NCBI GenBank assembly: GCA_018242165.1
Contig: JAFECL010000052.1
Location: forward strand, 1 to 58,245
DNA from: Pseudomonadota bacterium
GTDB lineage: Bacteria; Pseudomonadota; Alphaproteobacteria; Sphingomonadales; Sphingomonadaceae
Length of the DNA stretch: 58,245 bases
Reading direction: 5' to 3'
Positions 44,549 to 53,355 of the stretch are shown in pieces. Numbering within the stretch: the first letter of the stretch is position 1; every line of letters starts with the position of its first letter. The position numbers and the translations under genes are program-made. The notes under the pieces are model-generated. The model saw nothing but the letters and a program-made list of their open reading frames with translations, had not been told where the DNA came from and did no database searches.

Positions 44549-45195
44549 AGCAAAGACTTGGTGCCGAGGCGCTCGGCAGCTTTTTCCTCTTCGCCACCGT
44601 GGTCGGCTCGGGGATCATGGGCGAAAAGCTGGCCGGCGGGAATGTCGCGGTGGCGCTGCTGGCCAACACCGGGGCGACGGCAGCGATGCTCTATGTGCTG
44701 ATCGCCATGCTCGGGCCGGTTTCGGGAGCCCATTTCAATCCGGCAGTCAGCCTGGTGATGCGCCTGCGCGGCGATGGCGCCTGGCCGGTGCTGGCGGCCA
44801 CGATCCTGGTCCAGATCGCCGCCGGGATCGCCGGGGTATGGTGCGCGCATGCCATGTTCGGCCTGCCGATCCTGCAGCTCTCGCACCATCTGCGCGATGG
44901 GCCGGGGCAATGGCTGGGCGAATTCATCGCCACCTTCGGCCTGGCGACCACCATCCTGCTGACCTTGCGGCACCGCCCGCAAGCGGTGCCGGCCAGTGTC
45001 GCGCTCTATATCGCCGCCGCTTACTGGTTCACCTCGTCGACCAGCTTCGCCAATCCGGCAATCACGCTGGCGCGCAGCCTCAGCGACAGCTTCGCCGGGA
45101 TCGCGCCGGCCAGCGTGCCGGGCTTCATCGCGGCGCAGATTGCCGGTGCCCTTGCGGCCCACTGGCTGGAACGCCGGCTGCTGCCGGCCAGCTGA
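44545..45195 (+). CDS. aqpS: MIP-family aquaglyceroporin (AqpS-like arsenite channel)
   Basis: A 216-residue inner-membrane channel with six hydrophobic helices and both NPA boxes (AHFNPAVSL and FANPAITLARSLSDSFAGI). The start is GTG 44545, inside the arsC stop. In Sinorhizobium an ars operon with aqpS in place of an arsenite pump lets arsenite made by ArsC flow out down its gradient (established). The same logic fits here because no arsB or acr3 gene is present. It is the last gene of the operon and is convergent with the small ORF at 45220. Confidence 0.92.
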   Translation: MKQRLGAEALGSFFLFATVVGSGIMGEKLAGGNVAVALLANTGATAAMLYVLIAMLGPVSGAHFNPAVSLVMRLRGDGAWPVLAATILVQIAAGIAGVWCAHAMFGLPILQLSHHLRDGPGQWLGEFIATFGLATTILLTLRHRPQAVPASVALYIAAAYWFTSSTSFANPAITLARSLSDSFAGIAPASVPGFIAAQIAGALAAHWLERRLLPAS

Positions 45196-45219
45196 AACCC
45201 GCGCGCAGGCCTTCGCCCG

Positions 45220-45420
45220 CTAGTCGAGCAGTGCCCGGACCTTGCCGATCAGACCGCCGATCCGCTCGGCAGCCTCGCTGAAGGTCTCGACATCGGCGCG
45301 ATTGGCATTGCCCCGTGCTTCCTTCGCGGATTCCAGATAGCCCTCCATGTCCGCCTCCAGGGCGTCCACGATCATTTCGGCTTCGTCTTCGGTCAGCGTC
45401 AGCTTGATTGCCTTGGTCAC
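45220..45420 (-). CDS. Small hypothetical protein, 66 aa
   Basis: A 66-residue acidic, helical protein (MTKAIKLTLTEDEAEMIVDA at the start), with a GTG start at 45420 preceded by AGGGA. No Cys, no membrane segment. The heptad-like spacing of hydrophobic residues suggests a helical hairpin or dimer. It lies downstream of kdpE on the same strand (67-bp gap) and could be co-transcribed. I recognise no family. Codon use and start site support it as a real gene. Confidence 0.6.
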   Translation of the reverse strand: MTKAIKLTLTEDEAEMIVDALEADMEGYLESAKEARGNANRADVETFSEAAERIGGLIGKVRALLD

Positions 45421-45487
45421 GGGATTCCCTGTCGTTGCAGAGGGGGCTCATAAGCATGAAGCCCGATCCCCGTCCAGCCCCGCCGGG

Positions 45488-46165
45488 CTAGCTGTCGAGG
45501 TTCAACCGATAGCCGATGCCCGGCTCGTTCAGAATGATCGTCGGCAGGGCCGGATCGGGCTCAACCTTGCGGCGCAGGGCACGGACGGCCACGCGCAGAT
45601 ATTCCACGTCGCGGATGTGGGCCTCGCCCCACACCGCGCTCAGCAACGCCTGATGGGTCATCACCCGGCCGGCATTGCGCGCCAGTTCCAGCAACAGGGC
45701 GAATTCGCGCTTCGCCAGCTCCACCGGCTCGCCCGCCAGCATTACCTGATGACGGGCGAGATCGATTTCGAGCGCGCCGACCGCCACGCGTTCGGAGGCG
45801 CGACCGCTGCGATGGCGCAGGGCGGTGCGGATCCGGGCCAGCAATTCCTCGGTATCGAAGGGCTTGGTGACATAGTCGTCCGCCCCGAGGTCGAGCGCGG
45901 CGACCTTTTCGGCGGTGGCGTCGCGCGCGGTCAGCACGATCACCGCGCGATCCAGCGCCTTCAGCAGCGGGATCAGTTCGAGCCCGTCACGGTCGGGCAG
46001 CCCAAGGTCCAGCAACACCACTTCGCAGCCCGGACGCCGCGCCAGGGCCAGCGCCTCGCCCGCCGCCCCCGCCTCGACACAGTGCCAGCCGGAACGGTCG
46101 AGCGCGGCCCGCAGCATCCGGCGGATGGCCGGTTCGTCGTCAGCGATCAGGATCGGGGCACTCAT
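45488..46165 (-). CDS. kdpE: KdpE response regulator
   Basis: A 225-residue OmpR/PhoB-type regulator of the kdp operon. The receiver domain has the acidic pair in ILIADDEP and the phospho-acceptor Asp in VVLLDLGLPDRDGLEL (about residue 53). The C-terminal winged helix includes VEYLRVAVRALRRKVE and ends GIGYRLNLDS. Its start overlaps the kdpD stop by 4 bp (46162-46165). It is expected to bind tandem repeats upstream of kdpF (see 53311-53331). Confidence 0.94.
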   Translation of the reverse strand: MSAPILIADDEPAIRRMLRAALDRSGWHCVEAGAAGEALALARRPGCEVVLLDLGLPDRDGLELIPLLKALDRAVIVLTARDATAEKVAALDLGADDYVTKPFDTEELLARIRTALRHRSGRASERVAVGALEIDLARHQVMLAGEPVELAKREFALLLELARNAGRVMTHQALLSAVWGEAHIRDVEYLRVAVRALRRKVEPDPALPTIILNEPGIGYRLNLDS

Positions 46166-48798
46166 GCGCTGCCTTTGCGGATCAGGTCGGCGGGCCAGGT
46201 GATGGCGAACTGCGCGCCGCCACCGGTGCGGTTGGCTGCCTCTACTGCCAATCCCATGGCCGAGGCAAAGCCCTTGACGATCGCCAGCCCCAGCCCGGAG
46301 CCACCGGTCCGGTCGCTGCCCGAAGCGCGGGTGAAGCGCTCGAACAGCTGCGCCGCCTCGCCCGGTGGCAGGCCGGGGCCCTCATCCAGCACCAGCAGCC
46401 GGACCCCCTCGCTCAACCGTTCGCCGCGCAGGGTGATCGCCGAGCGGGGGGGCGAGAACTTGGCGGCGTTACCGACCAGGTTGATCAGGATGTGGTGCAA
46501 CAGGCGTGGGTCGGCCAGGACCAGCGGCAGCGCCGGCGGCACCTCCAGCACCAGCCGGCGCGCGCCGAGTTCGGCCCGCAGGTCGTGAGCCGCGGTGGTA
46601 ACCGCATCGGTCAGGTCGACCGGCTCGCTGCGAACCTCGAGCGCCCCCGCCTCGATCCGGGTCATCTCGATCAGGTCGTCGAAGAAGCGGCGCAACCGGC
46701 GGGCTTCGACCAGCAAGGTCTGAAGCGCGGGGCTGTCCGGACTGATTGCCGCCAGTTCGCCTGATGCCGCGACCACGGCGGCCAGCGGCGTGCGCAGGTC
46801 ATGGCCGATCGAGGAGAGCAGCGCCGCGCGCAATTCGTCGCGCTGGCGCAGCACGGCAAGGTCGCGCATCTCGCGTTCGAGGCGGATCCGCTCGAAGGCC
46901 AGCGCCGCCTGCCCCTTCAGGGTGGTGAACAAGGTCCGCTGCGCCGGGGCCAGCGGCACCGAGGCATCGGCCTTGCTGAGCGCCAGCACGGCATGAACCC
47001 CCAGGGCCGAGGCCAGCGGATGAAACTGCCAGTCCGAGGCATTGAGGGTGCCGCTGCCCCGCCCCGAGACTTCGCCACGTTCGAACACCCAGCCCGCCGC
47101 GGCATCGTCGATCGCGCCCAGTTCCTCGATCGCCGGCTCACCCGCCACCGCGCGCAGCACGCCATCCTCGCGCATCAGTACCATGGTGCGGGCACCGAGC
47201 AGTTCGTGGACCGCCGCCGCGACGATCCCGGCGGTGCCCGCCGCGTCCGAAACCGAAGCCAGCTGCTGGCCGAAGCCGGCGATGGCGGCATTCTCGATCG
47301 CCACCCGCGCGCCGGTCCGCTCGCCGCGTCGCAGCCGGCCGGCCAGATTGGCCACCAGGATGCCGGTCGCGGTCAGCACCAGGAACGTCACCAGATTCTG
47401 GGGATCGCTGATGGTGAACTGGTAGAGCGGTGGCAGGAAGAAGAAGTTGTAGGCCAGCGCCGCCATCACCGAGGTCAGCAGCGCGGAACGCAGCCCGTAG
47501 CGGGTCGCGACGGCGACCACCGGCACGATGTAGAGCAGGTCAACCGGCTTGCTGCCGATCCAGCGCTGCAACAGCACGCAGGCCAGGGTGGTCAGCGCGG
47601 TTGCCAGCATGCCGGCGCCAAACCCGGTCCACGGCAGCGGCTGGCGGAGGGTGCGGATCCGCTCATGCCGCGCCGGATCGAGCGGGACGAGATGAAGCGT
47701 CACCTCCGCAAGGTCGCGCGCCAGCCGTTCGAGCACCACGCCGCGCCGCGCGCCAAAGCCCCGCGGCCGGTGGCTCCTGCCCAGGACCAGCGTGGTTGCA
47801 CGCAGTTCGCGGGCATAATCGGCCAGTCCGGTGGCAACATCGACGGCGGGAATGGTCGCAATGGCCGCGCCCAGCACGGTGCCCAGCTCGAGCGCCGCGG
47901 CGATCCGCTGGCGCGCGGCCGCATCGAGGGTGGCGCTCTGCGGGGTTTCGACCGTTACCACGCTCCACGGCGCGTTGCAGCTGTCGGCCAGCCGCTTGGC
48001 GCTCCGCACCAGCTGCTCGCCTCCCGCCCGCTCGCCGATGGCCACCACGATCCGCTCGCCGGCGGCAAACTGGCCCGCCGCGCCGCTGGCCTGCAGCTGG
48101 TCGAGCATCTGGCGATCGACCGCCTGGGCGGCGCGGCGCAGCGCCAGCTCGCGCAAGGCCGAGAGGTTGGCGCGCGAAAAGAAATGCTGGAGCGCACGGC
48201 TGGCCTCGTGCGGAACATAGACCTTGCCGGCCTTCAGCCGGGCGATCAGCTCGTCGGGCGGCAGGTCGACCACCTCGATCTCGGCATCCTCGAGGCAGGC
48301 ATCGGGCACCGTCTCGCGCACCCGGACATGGGTGAAGCCGGCCACCACGTCGTTGAGGCTTTCGACGTGCTGGATGTTGAGCGTGGTGATCACGTCGATC
48401 CCCGCGTCGCGCAGTTCCTCGACATCCTGCCAGCGCTTGGCGTGGCGGCAGCCGGGGGCGTTGCTGTGGGCGAACTCGTCGATCAAGGCCACCTGCGGGC
48501 GCCGCGCCAGCATGCCATCGAGGTCGAATTCCACCAGCGCATGGACGCCGTGGCGAACGGTGCGGCGCGGCAGCACCTCGAACGGAGCCACCAGCGCCCC
48601 GGTTTCGGCGCGGCCGTGGGTTTCGACCACGCCGATCACCACGTCGGCTCCGCCGCGCAGCAGGTCGGCCCCCTCGCGCAGCATCTCGAAGGTCTTGCCG
48701 ACCCCGGGGGCGGCGCCCAGCAGGATCTTCAGCTTCCCGCGCGCTTCGGCGCGGGCCGCCTTGAGCAGGGCTTCGGGGGAAGGCCGGGTCCCGTTCAC
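46162..48798 (-). CDS. kdpD: KdpD osmosensitive K+ sensor histidine kinase
   Basis: An 878-residue membrane kinase. The N-terminal KdpD domain has a Walker A (LLGAAPGVGKTFEML, near residue 30) and LIDEFAHSNAPG. A Usp-like domain covers about 250-370, four closely spaced membrane helices about 395-500, then a GAF-type domain. The HisKA box contains the phosphorylated His (SSIGHDLRTPLAAV), and the ATPase domain has LVGNAAKFSPP, DEGPGLPPGEA and GGSGLGLAIVKG. The start is GTG 48798, overlapping the kdpC stop by 4 bp. All domains are intact at normal length. It senses low K+ and turgor stress and phosphorylates KdpE (established). Confidence 0.95.
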   Translation of the reverse strand: MNGTRPSPEALLKAARAEARGKLKILLGAAPGVGKTFEMLREGADLLRGGADVVIGVVETHGRAETGALVAPFEVLPRRTVRHGVHALVEFDLDGMLARRPQVALIDEFAHSNAPGCRHAKRWQDVEELRDAGIDVITTLNIQHVESLNDVVAGFTHVRVRETVPDACLEDAEIEVVDLPPDELIARLKAGKVYVPHEASRALQHFFSRANLSALRELALRRAAQAVDRQMLDQLQASGAAGQFAAGERIVVAIGERAGGEQLVRSAKRLADSCNAPWSVVTVETPQSATLDAAARQRIAAALELGTVLGAAIATIPAVDVATGLADYARELRATTLVLGRSHRPRGFGARRGVVLERLARDLAEVTLHLVPLDPARHERIRTLRQPLPWTGFGAGMLATALTTLACVLLQRWIGSKPVDLLYIVPVVAVATRYGLRSALLTSVMAALAYNFFFLPPLYQFTISDPQNLVTFLVLTATGILVANLAGRLRRGERTGARVAIENAAIAGFGQQLASVSDAAGTAGIVAAAVHELLGARTMVLMREDGVLRAVAGEPAIEELGAIDDAAAGWVFERGEVSGRGSGTLNASDWQFHPLASALGVHAVLALSKADASVPLAPAQRTLFTTLKGQAALAFERIRLEREMRDLAVLRQRDELRAALLSSIGHDLRTPLAAVVAASGELAAISPDSPALQTLLVEARRLRRFFDDLIEMTRIEAGALEVRSEPVDLTDAVTTAAHDLRAELGARRLVLEVPPALPLVLADPRLLHHILINLVGNAAKFSPPRSAITLRGERLSEGVRLLVLDEGPGLPPGEAAQLFERFTRASGSDRTGGSGLGLAIVKGFASAMGLAVEAANRTGGGAQFAITWPADLIRKGSA

Positions 48799-49421
48799 CG
48801 GGCGGGCATAGCGGAGATCGGGGCGGTCTGTCGAACGATGGCGTCAAGCGCGCGGTTCAGCGCCAGCACGTTGACCCTGGGCGGGCCAAGGAAGGCAGGG
48901 CGCGGCGCCGCGATTGCCGCTGTCACCAGCTGCCGCACCCGCGCCTCGTCCAGCCCCCGGGCCCGGGCCACCCGCGAAACCTGGAAAAAGGCCGCCTCGG
49001 GGCTGATGTCCGGATCGAGCCCCGAGGCGGAAGTGGTGACCAGATCGGAAGGAACCGCTTGGCTGGTCAGACCCTGTTGGCGCAGCGCGGCCACCGCGCC
49101 CGTCACCCGCCGGGCCAGTTCCGGCGCGCCCGGCGCAAGGTTGCTGCCCGAGGAATTGGCGGCGTCATAACCCCCCTGTGCCGAATTTCCGGCGGCGGAG
49201 GGGCGGCCGTGAAAATAGCCCGGCCGGCTGAACGGTTGCCCGATCAGAGCAGAACCCCGCACACCGCCGCCGTCGCGGACCAGACTGCCCTCGGCCTCGG
49301 CCGGAAAGGCCAGCCGGGCCAGCACGGTCACCGCCAGCGGATAGGCGAGGCCGGTCAGCCCGGTGAACAGCACCAGCAGCACGATCGCCGGGCGCAGGGT
49401 GTCGCGAAGTTCGGTCCACAT
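48795..49421 (-). CDS. kdpC: KdpC, K+-transporting ATPase subunit C
   Basis: A 208-residue single-span subunit that stabilises and increases ATP affinity of the KdpB pump. One N-terminal membrane helix (IVLLVLFTGLTGLAYPLAVT) is followed by a periplasmic domain with SALIGQPFSRPGYFHGRPSA and LDPDISPEAAFFQVSRVARARG, both family signatures. It is 12 bp after kdpB. Confidence 0.95.
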   Translation of the reverse strand: MWTELRDTLRPAIVLLVLFTGLTGLAYPLAVTVLARLAFPAEAEGSLVRDGGGVRGSALIGQPFSRPGYFHGRPSAAGNSAQGGYDAANSSGSNLAPGAPELARRVTGAVAALRQQGLTSQAVPSDLVTTSASGLDPDISPEAAFFQVSRVARARGLDEARVRQLVTAAIAAPRPAFLGPPRVNVLALNRALDAIVRQTAPISAMPAR

Positions 49422-49433
49422 GGGAGTGCCTCC

Positions 49434-51440
49434 TCAGGCGAGGTGCAGGCCGGCGACGACGAGGTCGATCGCCTTGATGCCGATGAACGGGGCGATCAGA
49501 CCGCCGAGGCCATAGATCGCGAGGTTGCGGGCCAGCAGTTCGCCGGCGGGCGCGGGGCGATAGCGCACCCCTTTCAGCGCCAGCGGCACCAGCGCGGGGA
49601 TGATCAGGGCGTTGAACACGATGGCCGAGAGGATCGCGCTTTGCGGACTGGCGAGGTGCATCACGTTGAGCACCGCCAAGGCCGGATAGAGCACCACGAA
49701 GATCGCCGGCAGGATCGCGAAATACTTGGCGACGTCGTTGGCGATCGAAAAGGTGGTCAGCGCGCCGCGGGTCATCAGCAGCTGCTTGCCCAGCCCGACG
49801 ATCTCGATCAGCTTGGTCGGATCGCTGTCGAGGTCGACCATGTTGCCCGCCTCGCGCGCAGCCTGGGTGCCGGTGTTCATCGCCACGCCAACGTCGGACT
49901 GGGCCAGCGCCGGGGCATCGTTGGTGCCATCGCCGCACATGGCCACCAGGCGCCCGCCCTGCTGCTCGGCCCGGATCAGCGCCAGCTTGTCTTCCGGGGT
50001 AGCCTCGGCCAGGAAATCGCCGACCCCGCTCTCGGCGGCGATGCTGGCGGCGGTCAGCGGGTTGTCGCCGGTGATCATCACGGTGCGAATGCCCATCTTG
50101 CGCAGTTCGGCGAAACGCTCGCGGATCCCGGCCTTGACCACGTCCTTGAGGTGGATCACCCCCAGCAGCCGCGCCCCGTCGGCCACCGCCAGCGGGGTGC
50201 CGCCAGCCCGGGCGATGCGGTCCGCCAGCTCGCGCAGCATGCTGGCGGCGGCGCGGTCGGCGCTGTCGCCCAGCCGCCGCAGCACCGCATCGACCGCGCC
50301 CTTGATCAGCGCCCGCTCGCCGATCAGCACGCCCGAGACCCGTGTCTGCGAGGTAAAGCGGATCTGTTCCGCCCCGGCGGGCAGCGGCGCCCCGGCCCCC
50401 GCCAGCGCCACGATCGAGCGGCCCTCGGGGGTTTCGTCGGCCATGCTGGCCAGCCGCGCGGCATCGATCAGGGCATCGCGCGTGACCCCGGGCAGGGTGA
50501 GGAACTCGCTGGCCTGCCGGTCGCCAATGGTGATCGTCCCGGTCTTGTCGAGCAGCAGCACATCGATGTCCCCCGCCGCCTCGACCGCGCGGCCCGACTT
50601 CGCCAGCACGTTGAAGCGCACCAGCCGGTCCATCCCGGCAATGCCGATGGCCGAGAGCAGCGCCGAAATCGTGGTCGGGATCAGGGTCACGAACAACGCC
50701 ACCAGCACCGGCACCGCCAGCGCACCATGGGCATAGGCGGCGAAGGCAGGCATGGTGCCGACCGCCACCAGGAAGATCAGCGTCAGCCCCGCCAGCAGGA
50801 TGGTCAGCGCCACTTCGTTCGGCGTCTTCTGCCGCGCCGCGCCCTCGACCAGCGCGATCATCCGGTCAAGGAAGCCCTGGCCCGCTGCGGCGGTAACCCG
50901 CACGCGGATCCAGTCGGCGATCACCCGGGTGCCGGCTGTCACCGCGCTGCGGTCGCCGCCGCCCTCGCGGATCACCGGGGCGCTCTCGCCGGTGATCGCC
51001 GCTTCGTTGACGCTGGCACAGCCCTCGACCACCTCGCCATCGGCCGGGATCAGTTCTCCGGTCTCGACCAGCACCACATCCCCGACCTTGAGGGTGGCGG
51101 CCGAAACCACCCGGCCATCGGGCAGGCGGGCGGTCAGATGGGCCTTGGTGGCGCGCAGGCTGGCCGCCTGGGCCTTGCCCCGCCCCTCGGCCAGCGCCTC
51201 GGCGAAATTGCCGAACAGCACGGTCAGCCACAGCCAGAACACCAGCTGGGCCTGAAAGCCAAGGTCGGGCGCGGCGTGGAGCAGCCCCTCGATCAGGATC
51301 GCGGTGGAGAGCGCGGCGACCAGCGCGGTGACGAACATCACCGGATTGCGCACCAGCACGCGCGGCGAAAGCTTGGCCAGGGCATCGCGCAGCGCGGGCC
51401 GCAGCAGTTCGCGGGTGAACAGCGATTGGGCTTGCGACAT
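49434..51440 (-). CDS. kdpB: KdpB, K+-transporting P-type ATPase
   Basis: A 668-residue catalytic subunit of the high-affinity K+ pump. The phosphorylation site Asp is in [29 protein letters not shown] marks the actuator domain (TGES). [20 protein letters not shown] marks the hinge. The membrane helix with MIPTT-like residues ([20 protein letters not shown]) is conserved. Length is normal. It lies 12 bp downstream of kdpA. Confidence 0.96.
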   Translation of the reverse strand: MSQAQSLFTRELLRPALRDALAKLSPRVLVRNPVMFVTALVAALSTAILIEGLLHAAPDLGFQAQLVFWLWLTVLFGNFAEALAEGRGKAQAASLRATKAHLTARLPDGRVVSAATLKVGDVVLVETGELIPADGEVVEGCASVNEAAITGESAPVIREGGGDRSAVTAGTRVIADWIRVRVTAAAGQGFLDRMIALVEGAARQKTPNEVALTILLAGLTLIFLVAVGTMPAFAAYAHGALAVPVLVALFVTLIPTTISALLSAIGIAGMDRLVRFNVLAKSGRAVEAAGDIDVLLLDKTGTITIGDRQASEFLTLPGVTRDALIDAARLASMADETPEGRSIVALAGAGAPLPAGAEQIRFTSQTRVSGVLIGERALIKGAVDAVLRRLGDSADRAAASMLRELADRIARAGGTPLAVADGARLLGVIHLKDVVKAGIRERFAELRKMGIRTVMITGDNPLTAASIAAESGVGDFLAEATPEDKLALIRAEQQGGRLVAMCGDGTNDAPALAQSDVGVAMNTGTQAAREAGNMVDLDSDPTKLIEIVGLGKQLLMTRGALTTFSIANDVAKYFAILPAIFVVLYPALAVLNVMHLASPQSAILSAIVFNALIIPALVPLALKGVRYRPAPAGELLARNLAIYGLGGLIAPFIGIKAIDLVVAGLHLA

Positions 51441-51452
51441 GGCTCGGACTCC

Positions 51453-53135
51453 TCAGTGCGCAAAGAGCTGGAGGTGGTCGGCGATCGGCCCCAGCGCGAG
51501 GCTGGGCAGGAAGGTCAGCCCGCCAACGATCAGGATCACCGAGGCGAGCAGGGCGACCCACAGCGGCCCGGTGGTGGGAAACGATCCGGGGCCTTCGGGC
51601 ACGCGCTTCTTGGCGGCCAGCCCGCCGGCGATCGCCAGCGCCGGCAGCAGCACGCCGAACCGCCCGACCACCATCGCCAGGGCCAGCGTGGCGTTGTAGA
51701 AAGGGGTGTTGCCGTTCAACCCGGCGAAGGCGCTGCCATTGTTCCCGACCGTGCTGGTGTAGGCATAGAGGATCTCGGAAAAGCCGTGCGCGCCCCTGGC
51801 GGCGGGGCCGGCCAGCCCGGCGGCGGTAACCGAGGCCAGCGCGGTCAGCACCAGGATGAACAGCGGCAGGACCGCCACCGCGATCACCGCCAGCTTCATC
51901 TCGCGCGCCTCGATCTTCTTGCCGGCATATTCAGGGGTACGCCCCACCATCAGCCCGGCAATGAACACCGCGAGCAGGGCATAGAGCAGCATCCCGTAAA
52001 GCCCCGAGCCGACCCCGCCGAAGATGATCTCGCCCAGCTGGATGTTGAACAGCGGCACCAGGCCGGCCAGCGGCATCAGGCTGTCGTGCATCATGTTGAC
52101 CGCCCCGCACGAGGCGTCGGTGGTCACCACCGCGAACAGCACGCTGGCGGCCGGGCCAAAGCGGACCTCCTTGCCCTCCATGTTCGCACCCGCCAGGCCC
52201 AGGCCGTGCAGCGCGGGACTGGCAACGCTCTCTGCCGCATAGGCCGCGACCAGGCCAAGCAGGAACAGCACCGTCATCGTCGCCAGCAAGGCCCAGCCCT
52301 GCCGCTCGCGCCCGACCGCCTTGCCAAAAGTGATGGTCAGGCCCGCGCCCAGCGCGAAGATCGTCACCATCTGGATGAAATTGACCAGTGCCGACGGGTT
52401 CTCGAAGGGGTGGGCGGAATTGGCGTTGAAGAACCCGCCACCATTGGTGCCCAGCATCTTGATCGCCAGCTGCGAGGCGACCGGGCCGACCGCGATGGTC
52501 TGCCGCGCCCCTTCCAGGGTGGTAACCTCGACCGAGGCGCCCAGAGTCTGCGGCACGCCGAGCGCGACATAGCCCAGCGCCAGCACCAGGCTGAGCGGCA
52601 GCAGCAGGTAGAGGGTGACCCGCGTGCAATCGGCCCAGAAGTTGCCGATCGCCTTCGTTTCGGCGCGGGCGAACCCCCGGATCAGCGCGAAGGCAACGGC
52701 AATGCCGGTGGCGGCCGAAAGGAAGTTGTGCACCGTCAGCCCGGCCATCTGGCTGAAGTACGACAGGGCCGCCTCGCCGCTGTAGTTCTGCCAGTTCGTG
52801 TTGGTGACGAAGCTGACCGCGGTGTTGAAGGCCAGCCACGGCTCCATCCCCGCAACGTGCTGCGGGTTGAACGGCAGGGCCCGCTGGCACCGCAGGATCA
52901 GGTAGAGGCTGACAATCCCGAACAGCGAAAAGCCCAGCACGCTGAGGGCATAGGCCAGCCAGCCCTGCTCGCGCGCGGGATCGACCCCGGCGCAGCGGTA
53001 GATGGCCTGCTCCAGCCCGCACAGCGGCAGCGGCCGGCCATCGTACAAGGCGTGCATCCAGCGACCCAGCGGGCGGGCCAGGGCGAGCACGACCAGGGTA
53101 TAGGCGAAGAAGAGGGCCAGGGCCTGCGCATCCAT
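51453..53135 (-). CDS. kdpA: KdpA, K+ channel-like subunit
   Basis: A 560-residue membrane subunit with the K+ selectivity filter, related to SKT transporters. The filter-region sequence [19 protein letters not shown] and the [15 protein letters not shown] motif are visible, along with about ten hydrophobic helices. Gene order F-A-B-C-D-E and spacing (10 bp from kdpF) are the standard arrangement. Confidence 0.96.
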   Translation of the reverse strand: MDAQALALFFAYTLVVLALARPLGRWMHALYDGRPLPLCGLEQAIYRCAGVDPAREQGWLAYALSVLGFSLFGIVSLYLILRCQRALPFNPQHVAGMEPWLAFNTAVSFVTNTNWQNYSGEAALSYFSQMAGLTVHNFLSAATGIAVAFALIRGFARAETKAIGNFWADCTRVTLYLLLPLSLVLALGYVALGVPQTLGASVEVTTLEGARQTIAVGPVASQLAIKMLGTNGGGFFNANSAHPFENPSALVNFIQMVTIFALGAGLTITFGKAVGRERQGWALLATMTVLFLLGLVAAYAAESVASPALHGLGLAGANMEGKEVRFGPAASVLFAVVTTDASCGAVNMMHDSLMPLAGLVPLFNIQLGEIIFGGVGSGLYGMLLYALLAVFIAGLMVGRTPEYAGKKIEAREMKLAVIAVAVLPLFILVLTALASVTAAGLAGPAARGAHGFSEILYAYTSTVGNNGSAFAGLNGNTPFYNATLALAMVVGRFGVLLPALAIAGGLAAKKRVPEGPGSFPTTGPLWVALLASVILIVGGLTFLPSLALGPIADHLQLFAH

Positions 53136-53145
53136 GACCGCCTCC

Positions 53146-53235
53146 TCAGAACCGCTCGGGCCGGCTCAGCACGGCGAGCAGGTAGATCAGGATGACAAGG
53201 GCAACGAAGCCCCCGGCAAGGAGGTCGTAAGACAT
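53146..53235 (-). CDS. kdpF: KdpF, small membrane subunit
   Basis: A 29-residue single-helix peptide starting [20 protein letters not shown] and ending SRPERF. ATG 53235 follows an AGGAG site. KdpF stabilises the Kdp complex in the membrane. It is easily missed because of its length, but sequence, position upstream of kdpA and the 10-bp gap make it clear. Confidence 0.92.
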   Translation of the reverse strand: MSYDLLAGGFVALVILIYLLAVLSRPERF

Positions 53236-53310
53236 GGGCAGCCAACTCCTGTGGGCGGCCCGGCCTAGCCCGCGCGCAGCGCACCGCGCCCGGGGGAAAG
53301 TTGCCCGGCA

Positions 53311-53331
53311 GCGTAAAATCCGCGTAAAATC
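53311..53331 (-). promoter_or_regulatory. Tandem repeat upstream of kdpF, candidate KdpE site
   Basis: GCGTAAAATC occurs at 53311-53320 and again at 53322-53331, a direct repeat with 11-bp period. On the minus strand this reads TTTTACGC twice, the direct-repeat geometry used by OmpR/PhoB-family dimers. It lies 76 bp upstream of the kdpF start. No clear -35/-10 pair is visible downstream. Confidence 0.5.
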
Positions 53332-53355
53332 GCGCGTCAGCCTTGCCGCTGACGG

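Noticed and set aside
49059-53195. 1378-aa plus-strand ORF across kdpABC
   Set aside because: Antisense shadow rich in Arg, His, Gln and Gly; the Kdp proteins are unambiguous on the minus strand.
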